7,233 nt of DNA from Fidelibacterota bacterium (GTDB lineage: Bacteria; Fidelibacterota; Marinisomatia; Marinisomatales; TCS55), in assembly GCA_002716525.1 (NCBI GenBank), contig PBBH01000021.1:29140-36372 (forward strand). The letters are read 5' to 3'. This document shows, piece after piece, positions 5,855 through 7,233 of this stretch (positions are counted from its first letter, which is position 1; every line of letters begins with the position of its first letter). The notes under the pieces are model-generated. The model made no database searches. It was given only the letters and a program-made list of their open reading frames with translations, and was not told the origin of the DNA. Position numbers and translations under genes: made by a program.

Positions 5855-7150
5855 ATGAAAAACTTAGACCGTCGTCAATTTTTAGGTACTATCGCTAAGC
5901 CTGCAGCCGTGGCTTCGGTGGTAATGGCTAATCCTACCCTGATGGCAAAAGCGCTTTCTAAAATAAAGAGCGCGACTGGAAACCCCAAAGATATCGCCAG
6001 GGATGAAACCTACTGGCGTGAAATTCAACAGGGCTATACAGCAGATCGCGGTATTGTTAACCTTAATAATGGTGGTGTCAGCCCATCGCCGGCTATTGTG
6101 CAGGAAGCCATGAAGCGCCATCTTGATTTTTCTAATACTTCACCTGCCTATTCTATGTGGCAAATTCTTGAACCCCAACGGGAACCAGTACGACGACGGA
6201 TGGCACGATTCTTTAATTGTGACCCTGAAGAGATTGCACTAACAAGAAATGCTTCCGAAGGTCTTCAAATCTGTCAAAATGGTTTTGACCTAAAAGCCGG
6301 TGATGAAGTGCTTACAACCACTCAGGATTACGGCCGAATGATTAGTACATTTAAACAACGTGAATGCCGTGATGGCATTGTTATGAAACAATTTAAAATT
6401 CCTATCCCAGCCGAAAATGATAGAGAAATTGTTCGATTGTTTGAAGATAATATTACGCCTAAAACAAAACTTATTCTTATGTGCCACATGATTAATATTA
6501 CCGGGCAGATCTTGCCGGTAAAAAAGGTGGTCAATATGGCGCGGGAATACGATATCCCGGTTATTGTGGACGGGGCACATACTTTCGCCCATTTTGACTT
6601 TGATGTTAACGATCTCGACTGTGATTATTACGCTAGCAGTTTGCATAAATGGCTATGTGCTCCTCACGGCACCGGCATGTTATATGTACGAAAAGAAAAA
6701 ATTGCAGATCTTTGGCCACTCCAAGCACCTGGTGAATGCGGCAAAGATGATATTCGCAAATTTGAAGAAATTGGTACTCACCCCGCCGCAAATTATTTAG
6801 CCATTGGTGACGCACTTACATTTCACCAAGGAATTGGCAGTAAAAATAAGGAAGAGCGTTTGTTTTACCTTAGAGATCGATGGGCAAAAAGACTAATCAA
6901 GCACAACCGTATAAAATTGCATACCAGTTTAAAACCTGGAAAAGGTTGTGCCATTGCTACTGTTCAGATCAAGGGGATTGATACAGTTGATGTATCGAAA
7001 CATCTTTGGAAAAAATATCGTATCTTCGTTGTTGCTATTAAACATCCGGAATTTGAAGGATGCCGTGTGACTCCTCATGTTTACACGACCATTGAAGAAA
7101 TTGACCGGTTTAGCGATGCCATGGAAGCTATACTGAAACACGGGGTATAA
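5855..7150 (+). CDS. Tat-exported class V aminotransferase-fold PLP enzyme (isopenicillin N epimerase-like)
   Basis: A 431-residue PLP-dependent fold-type I enzyme of the class V aminotransferase/cysteine desulfurase superfamily, nearest by motif to isopenicillin N epimerase-like proteins; the true substrate is unknown. The N-terminus DRRQFLG (R6, R7) followed by a mild hydrophobic stretch and AKA near 31-33 is a twin-arginine signal, predicting export after folding with cofactor. Visible active-site features are the phosphate-binding TRNASEGL (130-137), VIVDGAH with D239 expected at the pyridine nitrogen, SSLHKWLCAPHGTG with Schiff-base lysine K265, and RVTPHVYTTIEEID with R404 as the likely carboxylate-binding arginine. 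All key residues are intact and the length is normal. It is divergent from the LVIVD/DUF5916 pair, with its own promoter and AGGAGG. The stop codon is five bases before a tRNA-Gly remnant. Epimerase, desulfurase or lyase activity cannot be told apart from sequence. Confidence 0.88.
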   Translation: MKNLDRRQFLGTIAKPAAVASVVMANPTLMAKALSKIKSATGNPKDIARDETYWREIQQGYTADRGIVNLNNGGVSPSPAIVQEAMKRHLDFSNTSPAYSMWQILEPQREPVRRRMARFFNCDPEEIALTRNASEGLQICQNGFDLKAGDEVLTTTQDYGRMISTFKQRECRDGIVMKQFKIPIPAENDREIVRLFEDNITPKTKLILMCHMINITGQILPVKKVVNMAREYDIPVIVDGAHTFAHFDFDVNDLDCDYYASSLHKWLCAPHGTGMLYVRKEKIADLWPLQAPGECGKDDIRKFEEIGTHPAANYLAIGDALTFHQGIGSKNKEERLFYLRDRWAKRLIKHNRIKLHTSLKPGKGCAIATVQIKGIDTVDVSKHLWKKYRIFVVAIKHPEFEGCRVTPHVYTTIEEIDRFSDAMEAILKHGV

Positions 7151-7155
7151 CTCTA

Positions 7156-7197
7156 CCAAGGTTGAGGACACCGATTCGAACCCGGTTTCCCGCTCCA
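7156..7197 (+). pseudogene. 3' fragment of tRNA-Gly (anticodon loop to CCA)
   Basis: Bases 7156-7197 align in register with the 3' part of a bacterial tRNA-Gly(GCC). CCAA is the end of the anticodon loop, GGTTG the 3' anticodon strand and AGGAC the five-base variable region. ACCGA-TTCGAAC-CCGGT is the T arm, TTCCCGC the acceptor 3' strand (tRNA-Gly usually starts GCGGGAA), then U73 and an encoded CCA. The T stem has an A-C mismatch at the normally invariant G53-C61 pair. No D arm or 5' acceptor strand lies upstream; that space is the end of the PLP-enzyme gene. It cannot make a working tRNA and fits a 3'-end attachment-site copy or decayed gene. The remaining bases 7198-7233 show nothing recognisable. 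Confidence 0.72.
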
Positions 7198-7233
7198 TTT
7201 TGAAGTAATATGATTTGTAAATGAGAGGGGCTC

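Noticed and set aside
6290..6646. Minus-strand open frame of 118 codons inside the PLP-enzyme gene
   Set aside because: It is opposite to a gene with intact active-site motifs, has no Shine-Dalgarno and a low-complexity, cysteine and histidine-rich translation typical of a shadow frame.
7113..7197. A complete tRNA-Gly overlapping the end of the PLP-enzyme gene
   Set aside because: The required 5' acceptor GCGGGAA and D arm are absent at the expected distance; only the 3' part matches.

Overview
The window looks like chromosomal DNA from an AT-rich, Gram-negative (diderm) bacterium, most plausibly of the Fibrobacteres-Chlorobi-Bacteroidetes superphylum or its neighbours, such as Marinimicrobia-type lineages. 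Reasons: one protein resembles a DUF5916/CBM9-like outer-membrane barrel ending in Phe, another is a secreted LVIVD-propeller protein with Ig-like domains, and a third carries a twin-arginine signal. This assignment is inference from protein types; no marker gene fixes the taxon. No phage, CRISPR, toxin or transposase gene is visible.

Layout, left to right. (1) 1-399 (+): the C-terminal anticodon-binding end of arginyl-tRNA synthetase. (2) 474-831 (-): a complete one-piece tmRNA gene (ssrA) convergent with argS, with encoded CCA and a predicted tag ADYGYMAAA. (3) 832-1166: about 335 bases without a conventional gene but with structure. On the minus strand there is a promoter-like pair, two tiny ORFs each behind a Shine-Dalgarno-like sequence, and two terminator-like hairpins, all just upstream of ssrA. 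A perfect 15-base palindrome follows. (4) 1167-1239 (+): tRNA-Lys(CTT). (5) 1259-5694 (-): two secreted or surface proteins in the same direction. The upstream gene is an Ig-like plus LVIVD beta-propeller protein; the downstream gene is a CBM9-like plus DUF5916 barrel protein. They are separated by about 120 bases holding an inverted repeat with pseudoknot geometry. (6) 5855-7150 (+): divergent from that pair, with its own promoter and strong ribosome binding site, a Tat-exported class V (isopenicillin N epimerase-like) PLP enzyme. (7) 7156-7197 (+): the 3' part of a tRNA-Gly, from anticodon loop to CCA, starting five bases after the PLP-enzyme stop. It has no 5' half and looks like an attachment-site scar or decayed tRNA.

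The left part is translation housekeeping (argS, ssrA, tRNA-Lys). The right part is a cell-envelope group: the propeller and barrel proteins probably form a transcription unit, and the exported PLP enzyme is divergent from it. No shared pathway can be demonstrated from sequence alone. The least expected signals are the tRNA-Gly fragment, the small structured unit upstream of ssrA, the exported PLP enzyme and the histidine-rich propeller.
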